Notes under the pieces: model-generated | What the model saw: only the letters and a program-made list of their open reading frames with translations | Databases searched by the model: none | What the model was told of the DNA's origin: nothing | Source of the DNA: a bacterium | Lineage (GTDB): Bacteria > Bacillota > Bacilli > Lactobacillales > Streptococcaceae | Assembly: GCA_905221435.1 (NCBI GenBank) | Contig: CAJNDD010000009.1 | Location: 1-64,000 of the forward strand | DNA length: 64,000 nucleotides | Direction of reading: 5' to 3' | Translations under genes and position numbers: made by a program | Shown: positions 46,366 through 54,844 of the stretch, piece after piece | Position numbering within the stretch: the stretch's first letter is position 1 | Layout: each line of letters begins with the position of its first letter

Positions 46366-48450
46366 ATGTCAAACAATGAAAACGCTAAAGGTACGTTTCG
46401 TAAATTTTTAGATGGTTTTAAGCGTCTCATAAAAAGAGGAAATCAAGAGGAAGAGTTGTCCGCTACAAGAGAAAATGAGGGCGAGGATACAGAAGTAGTA
46501 GGAGAAAGCATATCTCCTGAAGAAAGTGAAACCTTTCTTATTGATAAGGCTTTAGAGTCTATTCAGTACTACGATCGTTTGGATGTGATGAATATAGGTG
46601 AGGAAAGCAGTTCCGAAGAATCTCTATTGCCAGAAAGTGACTCTAGTCTTTCTCAAGAAAAAGAACCAGCTAAGAGTCAAACGGTTAGTGCATCACATTC
46701 TTTGGAAACTAGCCTCTCTAAAACTACAGATTCTCGAAAAACAAGAGGCTTGAAGAGTACAGCAGACTCCATTTCACTATCATTAAGCCTCGAAAACAAA
46801 AAAACATCAAGTAGTTTATCTGTTCTTGAGTCAGCCTCAGCCAGCCGTTCAACGGAGCAATCACTGAGCGCTAAGACTGCAACATCGCTAAGTGTTTCTA
46901 TCTCAGAATCCGACTCGGCTAGTCTTTCTCGAGTAGAGTCACAGACTTTATCCCGCGAGTCAGCCTCAGCCAGCCGTTTAGCAGAGCAATCACTGAGCGC
47001 TAAGACTGCAGCATCGTTAAGTGTTTCTATCTCAGAATCCGACTCAGCTAGTCTTTCTCAAGTAGAGTCGCAGACTTTATCTCGCGAAACATCTCTTAGT
47101 TTTTCAGAGTCAGCCTCAGCTAGCCGTTCAGCGGGACAATCACTGAGCGCCGAGGCTGCAACCTCTCTAAGTGCATCCGTTTCAGAAACCGAATTAATCA
47201 GCCTTTCTCAAGTGGAACCACAGACTTCATCAGTTGAAGAATCTCTTAGTTTTGCTATTTCAGAGTTCGAATCACAAAGTGCCTTTCTTGAACAATCTCT
47301 AAGTCAGTATGGTTCTCACTTGTTTAGCCTTTCTGTTTCAGCCTCAGCCTCAGCTTCGCACAGTGTTTATGTAGAGGAGTCTCTAAGTCAAGCAGCTTCA
47401 GAGTCTCACAGTCTGTCCGTTTCGGAATCAGCCTCCTATAGTACATCTGTTTCAGCCTCTACTTCATACAGTATTTATGTAGAAGAGTCTCTGAGTCAAG
47501 CAGCTTCAGAGTCTCACAGTCTGTCCGTTTCGGAATCAGCCTCCTATAGTGCATCTGTTTCAGCCTCTACATCGTACAGTGTTTATGTAGAAGAGTCTCT
47601 GAGCCAAGCAGCTTCAGAGTCTCACAGTCTGTCCGTTTCAGCCTCAGCTTCGCACAGTGTTTATGTAGAGGAATCTCTAAGTCAAGCAGCTTCAGAGTCT
47701 CATAGTCTGTCCGTTTCGGAATCAGAATCCTATAGAGCATCCGTTTCAGCCTCAGCTTCTCATAGTGTCTATGTAGAGGAATCTCTAAGTCAAGAGGCTT
47801 CAGAGTCTCACAGTCTGTCCGTTTCGGCCTCAGCTTCGCACAGTGTTTATGTAGAGGAATCTCTAAGCCAAGAGGCTTCAGAGTCTCACAGTCTGTCCGT
47901 TTCGGAATCAGAATCCTATAGTGCATCTGTTTCAGCCTCAGCTTCGCACAGTATTTATGTAGAAGAGTCTCTGAGCCAAGCAGCTTCAGAGTCTCACAGT
48001 CTGTCCGTTTCGGAATCAGCCTCCTATAGAGCATTCGTTTCAGCCTCAGCTTCGTACAGTGTTTATGTAGAGGAATCTCTAAGCCAAGAGGCTTCAGAGT
48101 CTCACAGTCTGTCCGTTTCGGAATCAGAATCCTATAGAGCATCTGTTTCAGCCTCTACATCGTACAGTGTTTATTTAGAGGAATCTCTAAGTCAAGAGGC
48201 ATCCTTATCGCATAGTTTCTCTGTATTGGAGTCGGTGTCCCAAAGTTTGTCGCTTGAGCACTCCCTTAGTCTATCTGCTTCTGAATCGTCTTCTCAAAGT
48301 TTGGTGATAGCAGAATCTCTCAGCGTTAGCCAAGAAGTCTCAACTGATTTAGTGGCTTCAGAGTCAGCAACTGATAAAACGACTTTTGACTTTAGTAGCA
48401 CTACACAAGACTTATCAAAATTGACATTGATAAGCAAAAGAAACAAGTAG
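46366..48450 (+). CDS. Serine-rich repeat protein without a visible signal peptide or LPxTG
   Basis: 694 residues. A short basic start (GTFRKFLDGFKRLIKRGN, about 10-27) and an acidic region to about 110 are followed by serine-rich sequence with alternating Ser. From about 330 to 610 there are nine copies of a unit starting YVEESLSQ, in a long form (about 36 residues) and a short form (26). There is no signal peptide, KxYKxGKxW motif or sortase signal. The ORF ends ISKRNK at 48450; after a one-base shift at an A run (48417-48420) the frame continues 45 codons to a stop at 48558-48560, just before the terminator, so the 3' end is probably frameshifted. AGGGAG precedes the ATG. The role is unknown; the Ser content suggests O-glycosylation or a phase-variable filamentous protein. 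Confidence 0.75.
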   Translation: MSNNENAKGTFRKFLDGFKRLIKRGNQEEELSATRENEGEDTEVVGESISPEESETFLIDKALESIQYYDRLDVMNIGEESSSEESLLPESDSSLSQEKEPAKSQTVSASHSLETSLSKTTDSRKTRGLKSTADSISLSLSLENKKTSSSLSVLESASASRSTEQSLSAKTATSLSVSISESDSASLSRVESQTLSRESASASRLAEQSLSAKTAASLSVSISESDSASLSQVESQTLSRETSLSFSESASASRSAGQSLSAEAATSLSASVSETELISLSQVEPQTSSVEESLSFAISEFESQSAFLEQSLSQYGSHLFSLSVSASASASHSVYVEESLSQAASESHSLSVSESASYSTSVSASTSYSIYVEESLSQAASESHSLSVSESASYSASVSASTSYSVYVEESLSQAASESHSLSVSASASHSVYVEESLSQAASESHSLSVSESESYRASVSASASHSVYVEESLSQEASESHSLSVSASASHSVYVEESLSQEASESHSLSVSESESYSASVSASASHSIYVEESLSQAASESHSLSVSESASYRAFVSASASYSVYVEESLSQEASESHSLSVSESESYRASVSASTSYSVYLEESLSQEASLSHSFSVLESVSQSLSLEHSLSLSASESSSQSLVIAESLSVSQEVSTDLVASESATDKTTFDFSSTTQDLSKLTLISKRNK
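47362..48200 (+). repeat. Coding minisatellite of the serine-rich gene (nine VEESLSQ units)
   Basis: Near-identical DNA units of about 108 bp, with shorter 78-bp variants, each containing GAGTCTCACAGTCTGTCCG. The units differ by few bases, so recombination or slippage should change their number. All units keep the reading frame. Confidence 0.9.
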
Positions 48451-48566
48451 GCGCTGAAGAGATAGATTTCGGTCCGTATCTGAATGAGGAGATTGTATAT
48501 AATTCCTTGTCATTTATCCTTTCGTTTTATTTGAAAGGGAATGTTCTTGTTTTCTATTGAAACCTT

Positions 48567-48595
48567 GGGGAAGACCAGTCGGGTCTTCCCCTTTT
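48567..48595 (+). terminator. Terminator of the serine-rich gene
   Basis: GGGGAAGACC-agtcg-GGTCTTCCCC, a perfect 10-bp stem followed by TTTT. It lies 116 bases after the present stop but only 6 bases after the stop of the shifted frame. Confidence 0.88.
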
Positions 48596-48866
48596 GATGG
48601 TTTAGGAAAAGTAGATTTACGAATCATAAACTTGTTAAAGTTACGAAAATGAGAGCGAATTTTAGAAAAATGAGAACATATAGCCTCTGAAAAGAGTTGA
48701 TTGAACGGTTGCATCTTTATCGTAATTATTAACTAGAAAACCTAGCTTAATGACTTGCTTTTTCATATTTTTGTCAGTTGAGCGCCAAAATTGGACATTT
48801 GAGAAGAGAGGGGAATTTTTATCTTTCTCGCAGAGTATAATCATGTATACGAAGGGAGAACTGAAA
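48596..48866. other. Intergenic stretch with no supported gene
   Basis: About 270 AT-rich bases. Minus-strand open frames here (for example 48514-48714) lack an SD and a recognisable product and overlap the terminator. A decayed gene cannot be excluded. No clear promoter is visible for the next gene beyond scattered AT-rich hexamers. Confidence 0.4.
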
Positions 48867-49490
48867 ATGATAAAATCAATTCGCATCTTATTGTTACTAG
48901 CTTTGATCCAGATTAGTTTGAGTAGCTGCTTGCTGTGGAAGGGAGCCATCTTAACCTTAAAGCAGTCAAGCGCCTATTTTCTAGTGTTTATCGTATTGGC
49001 ATCAGGTCTGTGCGTGGGGATGAATTTCTTTTATACCCAAGATCAGGATGTCCATAGCATCTTAAACAGTCAGAAAAAAGTGAAACTATTTTATAGTATC
49101 TTGTTGGTCTTAAACCTAGCTGGTGTCTGTCTGGTATTGTCGGAGACTATTTTTACAAAGACAGCTTTTCAGCAAGAGTTAGTAGATCTTTTCTTGCCCT
49201 CCTTCTTTTTCTTGTTTGGGATTGATTTACTTGTCTTTTTACCATTTAAAAAGTACAGCCGAGATTTGGGAACTTCTCTCGATAAGAAAAAAACAGTTAT
49301 CCTGACAGTTCTGGCAACCTTGCTATTCTTGAGAAATCCAATAACAGTATTATCCATTGTTTTTTATGTCGGTTTGGGATTCATTTTTGCTCGTTTTCTG
49401 TTTCCAAAATCTATGAGAAGGGAATTTTCTTTTTACGGGCACGTAATCCGAGATATTTTACTTGTTAGCGCCATGTGTATATTCTTCTAA
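48867..49490 (+). CDS. Multi-span membrane protein of unknown function
   Basis: 207 residues, mostly hydrophobic, with five to six predicted helices (first IRILLLLALIQISLSS, then FLVFIVLASGLCVGM, FYSILLVLNLAGVCLVL, LPSFFFLFGIDLLVF, VILTVLATLLFL, VLSIVFYVGLGFIFA). The ATG at 48867 has AAGGGAG about 8 bases upstream and starts a good first helix; in-frame ATGs at 48843 and 48750 would add a polar stretch. A Cys follows the first helix (LSSC), but this is not a convincing lipobox. It lies alone between the serine-rich gene and tsaE. I do not recognise the family. Confidence 0.7.
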   Translation: MIKSIRILLLLALIQISLSSCLLWKGAILTLKQSSAYFLVFIVLASGLCVGMNFFYTQDQDVHSILNSQKKVKLFYSILLVLNLAGVCLVLSETIFTKTAFQQELVDLFLPSFFFLFGIDLLVFLPFKKYSRDLGTSLDKKKTVILTVLATLLFLRNPITVLSIVFYVGLGFIFARFLFPKSMRREFSFYGHVIRDILLVSAMCIFF

Positions 49491-49557
49491 AAACGCTTTT
49501 CTATCAATAAAAATTCCCTATTTTCCCAAATTTATTATAGTAAGTTTGTAAAGAAAA

Positions 49558-49587
49558 TTCACACAAAAGAAAACTTTTTGGTATAAT
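49558..49587 (+). promoter_or_regulatory. tsaE promoter, predicted leaderless start
   Basis: TTCACA (49558-49563), 18 bp, and an extended -10 TGGTATAAT ending at 49587, six bases before the ATG at 49594. No SD precedes the ATG. Confidence 0.7.
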
Positions 49588-49593
49588 AGTAGC

Positions 49594-50037
49594 ATGTACA
49601 CAAAAAATGAAGAAGAGCTGATCAATCTGGGAGAACGCCTAGGGACCTTACTCCAAAAAAACGATGTTTTGATCTTGTCTGGAGAACTGGGTGCTGGTAA
49701 AACAACCTTTACTAAGGGTCTTGCCAAGGGCTTGGGTATTCATCAGATGATCAAAAGTCCAACTTACACCATCGTGAGAGAGTATGAAGGTCGTTTGCCA
49801 CTTTACCACTTGGATGTCTATCGGATTGAAGGGGATGCTGATTCTATTGACTTGGATGAGTTCCTCTTCGGTGGTGGTGTGACCGTTATTGAGTGGGGTC
49901 ATCTTTTAGGTAAGGATTTACCAGATTCCTATTTGGAGTTGGAACTCTTGAAAGAAGCTGAAGGTCGTCGCCTCTATTTTACCGCTCAGGGTTCTCGTGC
50001 TGAACAACTGATTAAGGAGCTTCAAGATGGAGTATGA
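49594..50037 (+). CDS. tsaE: tRNA threonylcarbamoyladenosine biosynthesis ATPase TsaE
   Basis: 147 residues. P-loop GELGAGKTTFTKGLAKGLG (about 31-49), followed by SPTYTIVREYEGRLPLYHLD and the Walker B-like VTVIEWGHLL. TsaE is the ATPase that resets the TsaB-TsaD complex making t6A37 in ANN-decoding tRNAs. The end overlaps the following GNAT gene by 11 bases. The upstream sequence predicts a leaderless transcript. Confidence 0.95.
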   Translation: MYTKNEEELINLGERLGTLLQKNDVLILSGELGAGKTTFTKGLAKGLGIHQMIKSPTYTIVREYEGRLPLYHLDVYRIEGDADSIDLDEFLFGGGVTVIEWGHLLGKDLPDSYLELELLKEAEGRRLYFTAQGSRAEQLIKELQDGV

Positions 50038-50548
50038 ACTTTGTATTCGTGAGGCTGAATCTCATGATGCCGCTGCTTTGGTTGCATTCTTGGATCTAGT
50101 TGGTCAGGAGACAGATTTCACCAGTTTGGATGAAAATGGTATCCTGATGACAGAATCTGAAATGGCGCTTTTTATTGAAAAGCAAGCGACTTCAGATAAC
50201 CAAATCACTCTCCTAGCCTTCCTGAATGATGAAATTGCAGGTGTTTTGAACATCACGGCAGAGCAGCGTATACGGATTCGCCACATCGGGGATATCTTTT
50301 TGGTCATCCAAAGGAAGTTTTGGAATCATGGCTTAGGAAGCATGCTCCTTGAAGAAGGTATTGAGTGGGCTAAAACTAGTGGAGTTTTGCATCGTTTGCA
50401 GCTCAGTGTACAAAAGCGCAACGAGGCAGCTATCCACCTCTATTCAAAATTTGGATTTGTTACAGAAGGCTTACAAGAAAGAGGAGCCTATTTAGAAGAA
50501 GGGATATTTTTAAACGTTTACCTGATGGGTAGACTGATAGATAAGTGA
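50027..50548 (+). CDS. GNAT-family N-acetyltransferase
   Basis: 173 residues. The acetyl-CoA motif lies in DIFLVIQRKFWNHGLGSMLLEEGIEWA (about 86-112; the Q/RxxGxG/A core reads WNHGLG), followed by LQLSVQKRNEAAIHLYSKFGF. Position in a tsaE operon recalls rimI, but the sequence fits general RimJ/RimL-like GNATs better. GAGCTTCAAG lies before the ATG, in the end of tsaE. The next gene follows after 4 bases. Confidence 0.88.
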   Translation: MEYELCIREAESHDAAALVAFLDLVGQETDFTSLDENGILMTESEMALFIEKQATSDNQITLLAFLNDEIAGVLNITAEQRIRIRHIGDIFLVIQRKFWNHGLGSMLLEEGIEWAKTSGVLHRLQLSVQKRNEAAIHLYSKFGFVTEGLQERGAYLEEGIFLNVYLMGRLIDK

Positions 50549-50552
50549 TAAG

Positions 50553-51587
50553 ATGGTAAAAAAAATAATCGGAATGCTATTAGCTTTTCTAGCAGTAACA
50601 GCTTTAGGTGTGGGTGCTTATGCCTATACTATTTATTATCAAGGAACAGAAACCTTAAGTAAAAAAACTTATAAGAAAATTGGTGAAGAAACCAACGTTA
50701 TTGAAGCGACAGAACCTCTAACTATTCTCTTGATGGGGGTGGACACGGGAAATGAGGAACGTCTTGATCCTTGGGTAGGGAACAGCGATTCCATGATTCT
50801 CTTGACAGTCAATCCCAAAACCAAGAAAACCACTATGATGAGTTTGGAACGGGATATTTTGACTAAGATTGATCTTGGGAAAGGACAAGTTCAGGAAGCA
50901 AAACTCAATGCTGCCTATGCCAATGGTGGTGCAGAGTTGGCTATTTCAACTATTCAAAAAATGATGAATATCCATATCGATCGTTATATCATGGTTAACA
51001 TGAAGGGATTGCAACAGCTAGTTGATGCAGTTGGGGGAATCACAGTAAATAACACACTTGGTTTCCCAATTTCCATTACTGACCAAGAAGAGTTTAATAA
51101 GATTTCTATTGGTGTTGGAGAACAAACCTTGAATGGTGAGGAAGCTTTGGTATACTCACGGATGCGTTATCAGGATCCTGAAGGGGATTATGGTCGTCAA
51201 AAACGTCAACGTGAAGTCATTCAAAAAATTGTGGAAAAAGTCTTGAGTTTGAATAGCATTAGTCATTATCAGGCAATCCTAAAAGCGCTCAGTGAAAATA
51301 TGCAGACCAACATAGACCTTTCAGCGAAAAGCGTACCTCAATTACTTGGTTATCAAGATTCTTTTAAAAATATTGAGACACTTCAACTTCGTGGTGAGGG
51401 CGAAGAATTACAGGGAATCTCTTACCAAATCGTGACGAGAGAGCATATGCTAGAAATGCAAAATCTCTTGCGCCGTTCCCTAGGGAGAGAGGATGTGACG
51501 GAGTTGGAGACCAACGCTGTTCTGTATGAAAATCTTTATGGTCGAACAGCACCTTCCACAAATGCTTCAAACGAAGAGATAGAATAA
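50553..51587 (+). CDS. LytR-CpsA-Psr (LCP) family cell-wall glycopolymer ligase
   Basis: 344 residues: a short cytoplasmic start, one membrane helix (IIGMLLAFLAVTALGVGAYAY, about 5-25), then an extracellular LCP domain. Conserved features: LMGVDTGN, GNSDSMILLTVNP, MSLERDILTKI, NAAYANGG, and YSRMRYQDPEGDYGRQKRQR with the pyrophosphate-binding arginines. LCP enzymes attach teichoic acid or capsule chains to peptidoglycan. Third gene of the tsaE-GNAT-LCP operon, equivalent to the pneumococcal lytR locus. Confidence 0.93.
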   Translation: MVKKIIGMLLAFLAVTALGVGAYAYTIYYQGTETLSKKTYKKIGEETNVIEATEPLTILLMGVDTGNEERLDPWVGNSDSMILLTVNPKTKKTTMMSLERDILTKIDLGKGQVQEAKLNAAYANGGAELAISTIQKMMNIHIDRYIMVNMKGLQQLVDAVGGITVNNTLGFPISITDQEEFNKISIGVGEQTLNGEEALVYSRMRYQDPEGDYGRQKRQREVIQKIVEKVLSLNSISHYQAILKALSENMQTNIDLSAKSVPQLLGYQDSFKNIETLQLRGEGEELQGISYQIVTREHMLEMQNLLRRSLGREDVTELETNAVLYENLYGRTAPSTNASNEEIE

Positions 51588-51635
51588 AACTAAGAATCAA
51601 ATCGTGGGAAATTTCCTGCGATTTTTTCAAAAAAA

Positions 51636-51643
51636 TTCGAATA
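51636..51643 (+). promoter_or_regulatory. SigX/ComX (cin-box) promoter of cinA-recA
   Basis: TTCGAATA after a T/A-rich run, 18 bases before cinA. The late-competence box is TACGAATA; seven of eight positions match, at the same place as upstream of pneumococcal cinA. It predicts induction of cinA and recA during competence. Confidence 0.75.
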
Positions 51644-51660
51644 GATAGGTAGGAGGAAAT

Positions 51661-52917
51661 ATGAAAGCAGAAATCATTGCTGTAGGAACGGAAATTTTGA
51701 CAGGGCAGATTGTCAATACCAATGCCCAGTTTTTATCAGAAAAATTAGCAGAAATTGGAGTAGATGTTTACTTCCAAACGGCAGTGGGAGATAATGAAGC
51801 TCGTCTTTTGTCCTTGCTTGAGATTGCGAGTCAACGTAGTAATCTTGTGATTTTGACAGGGGGCTTGGGACCAACTGAGGATGATTTGACCAAACAAACT
51901 CTGGCAAAATTTTTAGGAAAAAACTTAGTGTTTGATCCTCAAGCGCAAGAAAAACTGGATATCTTTTTTGCTCATAGACCTGACTATGCTCGGACACCAA
52001 ATAATGAGCGCCAAGCCCAAATTTTAGAAGGGGCAACTCCATTGCCAAATGAGACAGGTTTAGCAGTAGGAGGGGTGTTGGAAGTAGATGGCGTGACCTA
52101 TGTGGTTCTCCCGGGACCGCCAAGCGAGTTGAAACCCATGGTCTTAAATCAACTCTTGCCCAAGTTGATGACTAGCAGCAAGTTGTATTCACGAGTGCTC
52201 CGTTTCTTTGGGATTGGTGAAAGTCAGTTGGTGACCATTTTGGCGGATTTGATTGATAATCAAACAGATCCGACCTTGGCTCCTTATGCTAAAACGGGAG
52301 AAGTGACCTTGCGTTTGTCTACAAAAGCAGTCAGTCAAGAAAAGGCTGATCAAGCACTGGATATCCTAGAAAATCAACTCTTGAATCGTCAGACTTTCGA
52401 GGGAATTTCTCTACGAGACATCTGTTATGGATATGGGGAAGAAACCAGCCTAGCAAGTGTCGTTGTAGAAGAACTAAAGAAGAGACAGAAAAGCATTACT
52501 GCGGCAGAAAGCTTGACAGCAGGCCTTTTTCAAGCGACATTAGCAGACTTTTCGGGCGTCTCTGCCATCTTTAATGGCGGTTTTGTCACTTACAGTTTAG
52601 AAGAAAAGTCTAAGATGCTGGAAATTTCTGAGCAAGAGCTTAAAAAACATGGTGTCGTTTCAGAGTTTACGGCTCGAAAAATGGCAGAGCAGGCACGGCT
52701 CAAGACTCAGTCTGATTATGGAGTCAGTTTGACGGGGGTTGCTGGACCAGATAGCCTAGAGGGTCATCCAGCTGGTACAGTTTTTATTGGACTGGCACAT
52801 GCAAAAGGGATAGAGGTTATCAAGGTTAATATCGCAGGACGAAGTCGAGCAGATGTTCGACATATCGCGGTCATGCATGCCTTTAACCTAGTTCGCAAGG
52901 CTTTATTAAGTGACTAA
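51661..52917 (+). CDS. cinA: Competence/damage-inducible protein CinA
   Basis: 418 residues. The N-terminal MoaB-like domain (1-170) has [21 protein letters not shown] and [13 protein letters not shown]; the C-terminal CinA domain has [20 protein letters not shown] and [21 protein letters not shown]. The C domain is related to NMN deamidases; in streptococci CinA helps bring RecA to the membrane during transformation. AGGAGGAAAT precedes the ATG. recA follows 54 bases downstream and shares the competence transcript. Confidence 0.96.
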   Translation: MKAEIIAVGTEILTGQIVNTNAQFLSEKLAEIGVDVYFQTAVGDNEARLLSLLEIASQRSNLVILTGGLGPTEDDLTKQTLAKFLGKNLVFDPQAQEKLDIFFAHRPDYARTPNNERQAQILEGATPLPNETGLAVGGVLEVDGVTYVVLPGPPSELKPMVLNQLLPKLMTSSKLYSRVLRFFGIGESQLVTILADLIDNQTDPTLAPYAKTGEVTLRLSTKAVSQEKADQALDILENQLLNRQTFEGISLRDICYGYGEETSLASVVVEELKKRQKSITAAESLTAGLFQATLADFSGVSAIFNGGFVTYSLEEKSKMLEISEQELKKHGVVSEFTARKMAEQARLKTQSDYGVSLTGVAGPDSLEGHPAGTVFIGLAHAKGIEVIKVNIAGRSRADVRHIAVMHAFNLVRKALLSD

Positions 52918-52922
52918 CTTTT

Positions 52923-52930
52923 GATATAAT
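52923..52930 (+). promoter_or_regulatory. recA internal promoter (extended -10)
   Basis: TGATATAAT just after the cinA stop, about 41 bases before recA. It would give basal recA expression independent of competence. Confidence 0.55.
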
Positions 52931-52971
52931 AGTAGATAGGTCTTAGGACTATTAGAATACAGGAGAATAGA

Positions 52972-54123
52972 ATGGCGAAAAAACCAACAAAAAAATTAGA
53001 TGAAATTGGGAAAAAATTTGGGGCTGACCGTGAAAAAGCATTGAACGATGCCCTGAAATTGATTGAGAAAGACTTTGGTAAAGGATCAATCATGCGCTTG
53101 GGTGAGCGCGCGGAGCAAAAAGTTCAAGTGATGAGTTCAGGATCATTGGCTCTGGACATTGCCCTTGGTTCAGGTGGTTATCCTAAAGGACGTATCATCG
53201 AAATCTATGGACCAGAGTCTTCTGGTAAGACAACGGTTGCCCTTCACGCTGTTGCGCAAGCACAGAAGGAAGGCGGTATTGCAGCCTTTATCGATGCAGA
53301 ACATGCGCTTGATCCGGCCTATGCTGCAGCCCTTGGTGTGAATATTGATGAACTGCTCTTGTCACAACCAGACTCAGGGGAACAAGGTCTTGAAATTGCA
53401 GGAAAATTGATTGACTCAGGTGCAGTTGACCTCGTCGTAATCGACTCGGTTGCGGCCCTTGTACCTCGTGCAGAAATTGATGGAGACATTGGAGATAGCC
53501 ACGTTGGTTTGCAAGCTCGTATGATGAGCCAGGCTATGCGTAAACTCGGAGCTTCTATCAATAAAACCAAAACAATTGCCATCTTTATCAACCAATTACG
53601 TGAAAAAGTTGGGGTTATGTTTGGAAACCCAGAAACAACTCCTGGTGGACGTGCTCTGAAATTCTATGCTTCAGTCCGTTTGGATGTTCGTGGAAGCACA
53701 CAAATCAAGGGAACTGGTGACCAAAAAGATACCAATGTTGGTAAGGAAACCAAGATCAAGGTCGTGAAAAACAAGGTAGCTCCACCATTTAAGGAAGCCT
53801 TTGTTGAAATCATGTACGGAGAAGGGATTTCTAAGACCGGTGAACTCTTGAAGATCGCAAGTGATCTCGATATCATCCAAAAAGCAGGAGCATGGTACTC
53901 TTACAAGGGTGAAAAAATCGGGCAAGGATCTGAAAATGCTAAGAAATACTTGGCGGATCACCCAGAGATTTTTGATGAGATTGACCATCAGGTTCGTGTT
54001 CAATACGGTTTGATTGAAGATGAAGAAGGGACAACTCCTACTTCTGTAGTTGAAGATTTAGCACCTAACCAAGAAGTAACGCTTGATCTAGGCGATGGAC
54101 TTGAAATCGAAATCGAAGAATAA
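52972..54123 (+). CDS. recA: Recombinase RecA
   Basis: 383 residues. Walker [14 protein letters not shown] (about 79-91), [19 protein letters not shown] (Walker B and L1), L2 region [19 protein letters not shown], and an acidic C-terminus [11 protein letters not shown]. It catalyses strand exchange in repair and transformation. A perfect 15-bp terminator hairpin follows at once, so dinF and lytA, which follow recA in pneumococcus, are absent here. Confidence 0.99.
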   Translation: MAKKPTKKLDEIGKKFGADREKALNDALKLIEKDFGKGSIMRLGERAEQKVQVMSSGSLALDIALGSGGYPKGRIIEIYGPESSGKTTVALHAVAQAQKEGGIAAFIDAEHALDPAYAAALGVNIDELLLSQPDSGEQGLEIAGKLIDSGAVDLVVIDSVAALVPRAEIDGDIGDSHVGLQARMMSQAMRKLGASINKTKTIAIFINQLREKVGVMFGNPETTPGGRALKFYASVRLDVRGSTQIKGTGDQKDTNVGKETKIKVVKNKVAPPFKEAFVEIMYGEGISKTGELLKIASDLDIIQKAGAWYSYKGEKIGQGSENAKKYLADHPEIFDEIDHQVRVQYGLIEDEEGTTPTSVVEDLAPNQEVTLDLGDGLEIEIEE

Positions 54124-54161
54124 CATAAAAAGTAGCAGATAATGAACTGCTACTTTTTATG
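54124..54161. terminator. Bidirectional terminator between recA and the GNAT gene
   Basis: CATAAAAAGTAGCAG pairs perfectly with CTGCTACTTTTTATG around an 8-nt loop. Both strands have a T run in the stem. It lies directly after recA and serves the converging GNAT gene. Confidence 0.9.
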
Positions 54162-54180
54162 TTTGTTTCAGATGAAAGAA

Positions 54181-54735
54181 CTAATGGTCACTAAAACGAC
54201 GATACTCGATATGAAAGTCAAAATAATGCTCATCCTGTAGCTTTTGGAAGATGTCGCGATAGGCTTTCTCGTCAAAATGGTCGCCACGGTAGAGGATTTC
54301 AAAACTCAAACCTTCGTACTCTAGAAAAGCATTGGCTGTTTTGAAGCCATTTTGTCGATAGAAATCCATGCGGGCCTTTCTCTGCTCCAAGTTATCGCAT
54401 TCTTCATCCAAGCGCTCGACTTCCAGTAACATGGTTCGCTGGTAAAAATCAGTCAGCTTTTCGATGATTTCTTTTCCATATCCGTGGCTTCTCAAGTGGG
54501 GCATGATGGCAAAAAAACTGACATAGAAGGCCTTTGGATTGGAGATAGCAAAAGCAAAGCCGACAAACTCTTCTTGGTTATAAAAAGCAAAAAAGTGGGC
54601 GTCCTCTCGGTCCTGATAGCGCAAGAACTCTGATAGAGGAACTCGTTCTTCCTCGGGGAATGCTTCCTTGTTTAGCTTTTCAACCTTATCCAGATCAGGA
54701 AATACATCGGTAATTAATTGACTGGTCAAACTCAT
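54181..54735 (-). CDS. GNAT-family N-acetyltransferase
   Basis: 184 residues. FYVSFFAIMPHLRSHGYGKEIIEKL (about 68-92) carries the acetyl-CoA RxxGxG/A motif (RSHGYG). I chose the start at 54735 (MSLTSQLITDVF) because GGAGG lies six bases upstream; the frame extends to 54783 without an SD. The substrate is unknown. It converges with recA. Confidence 0.88.
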   Translation of the reverse strand: MSLTSQLITDVFPDLDKVEKLNKEAFPEEERVPLSEFLRYQDREDAHFFAFYNQEEFVGFAFAISNPKAFYVSFFAIMPHLRSHGYGKEIIEKLTDFYQRTMLLEVERLDEECDNLEQRKARMDFYRQNGFKTANAFLEYEGLSFEILYRGDHFDEKAYRDIFQKLQDEHYFDFHIEYRRFSDH

Positions 54736-54809
54736 AAATGACCTCCTTTTCTTGATTATAGCAAATTGTTTCTCTGTAAGCAATTGATTTCAAACTTAGT
54801 GATAGAGTC

Positions 54810-54838
54810 TTGTCGCTCCTTTAGAAAGCTGATATAAT
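54810..54838 (+). promoter_or_regulatory. MATE gene promoter, predicted leaderless start
   Basis: TTGTCG (54810-54815), 17 bp, and an extended -10 TGATATAAT ending at 54838, six bases before the ATG at 54845. No SD. Confidence 0.7.
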
Positions 54839-54844
54839 AGCTTT

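Noticed and set aside
47567..48142. Minus-strand ORF of 191 codons in the serine-rich gene
   Set aside because: It only mirrors the coding repeat; no SD or promoter.
48662..48949. Minus-strand ORF of 95 codons
   Set aside because: It overlaps the membrane protein gene, lacks an SD and has no recognisable product.
50027..50548. RimI (ribosomal S18 acetyltransferase)
   Set aside because: Operon position suggests it, but the sequence fits a general GNAT better and tsaB/tsaD are not adjacent.
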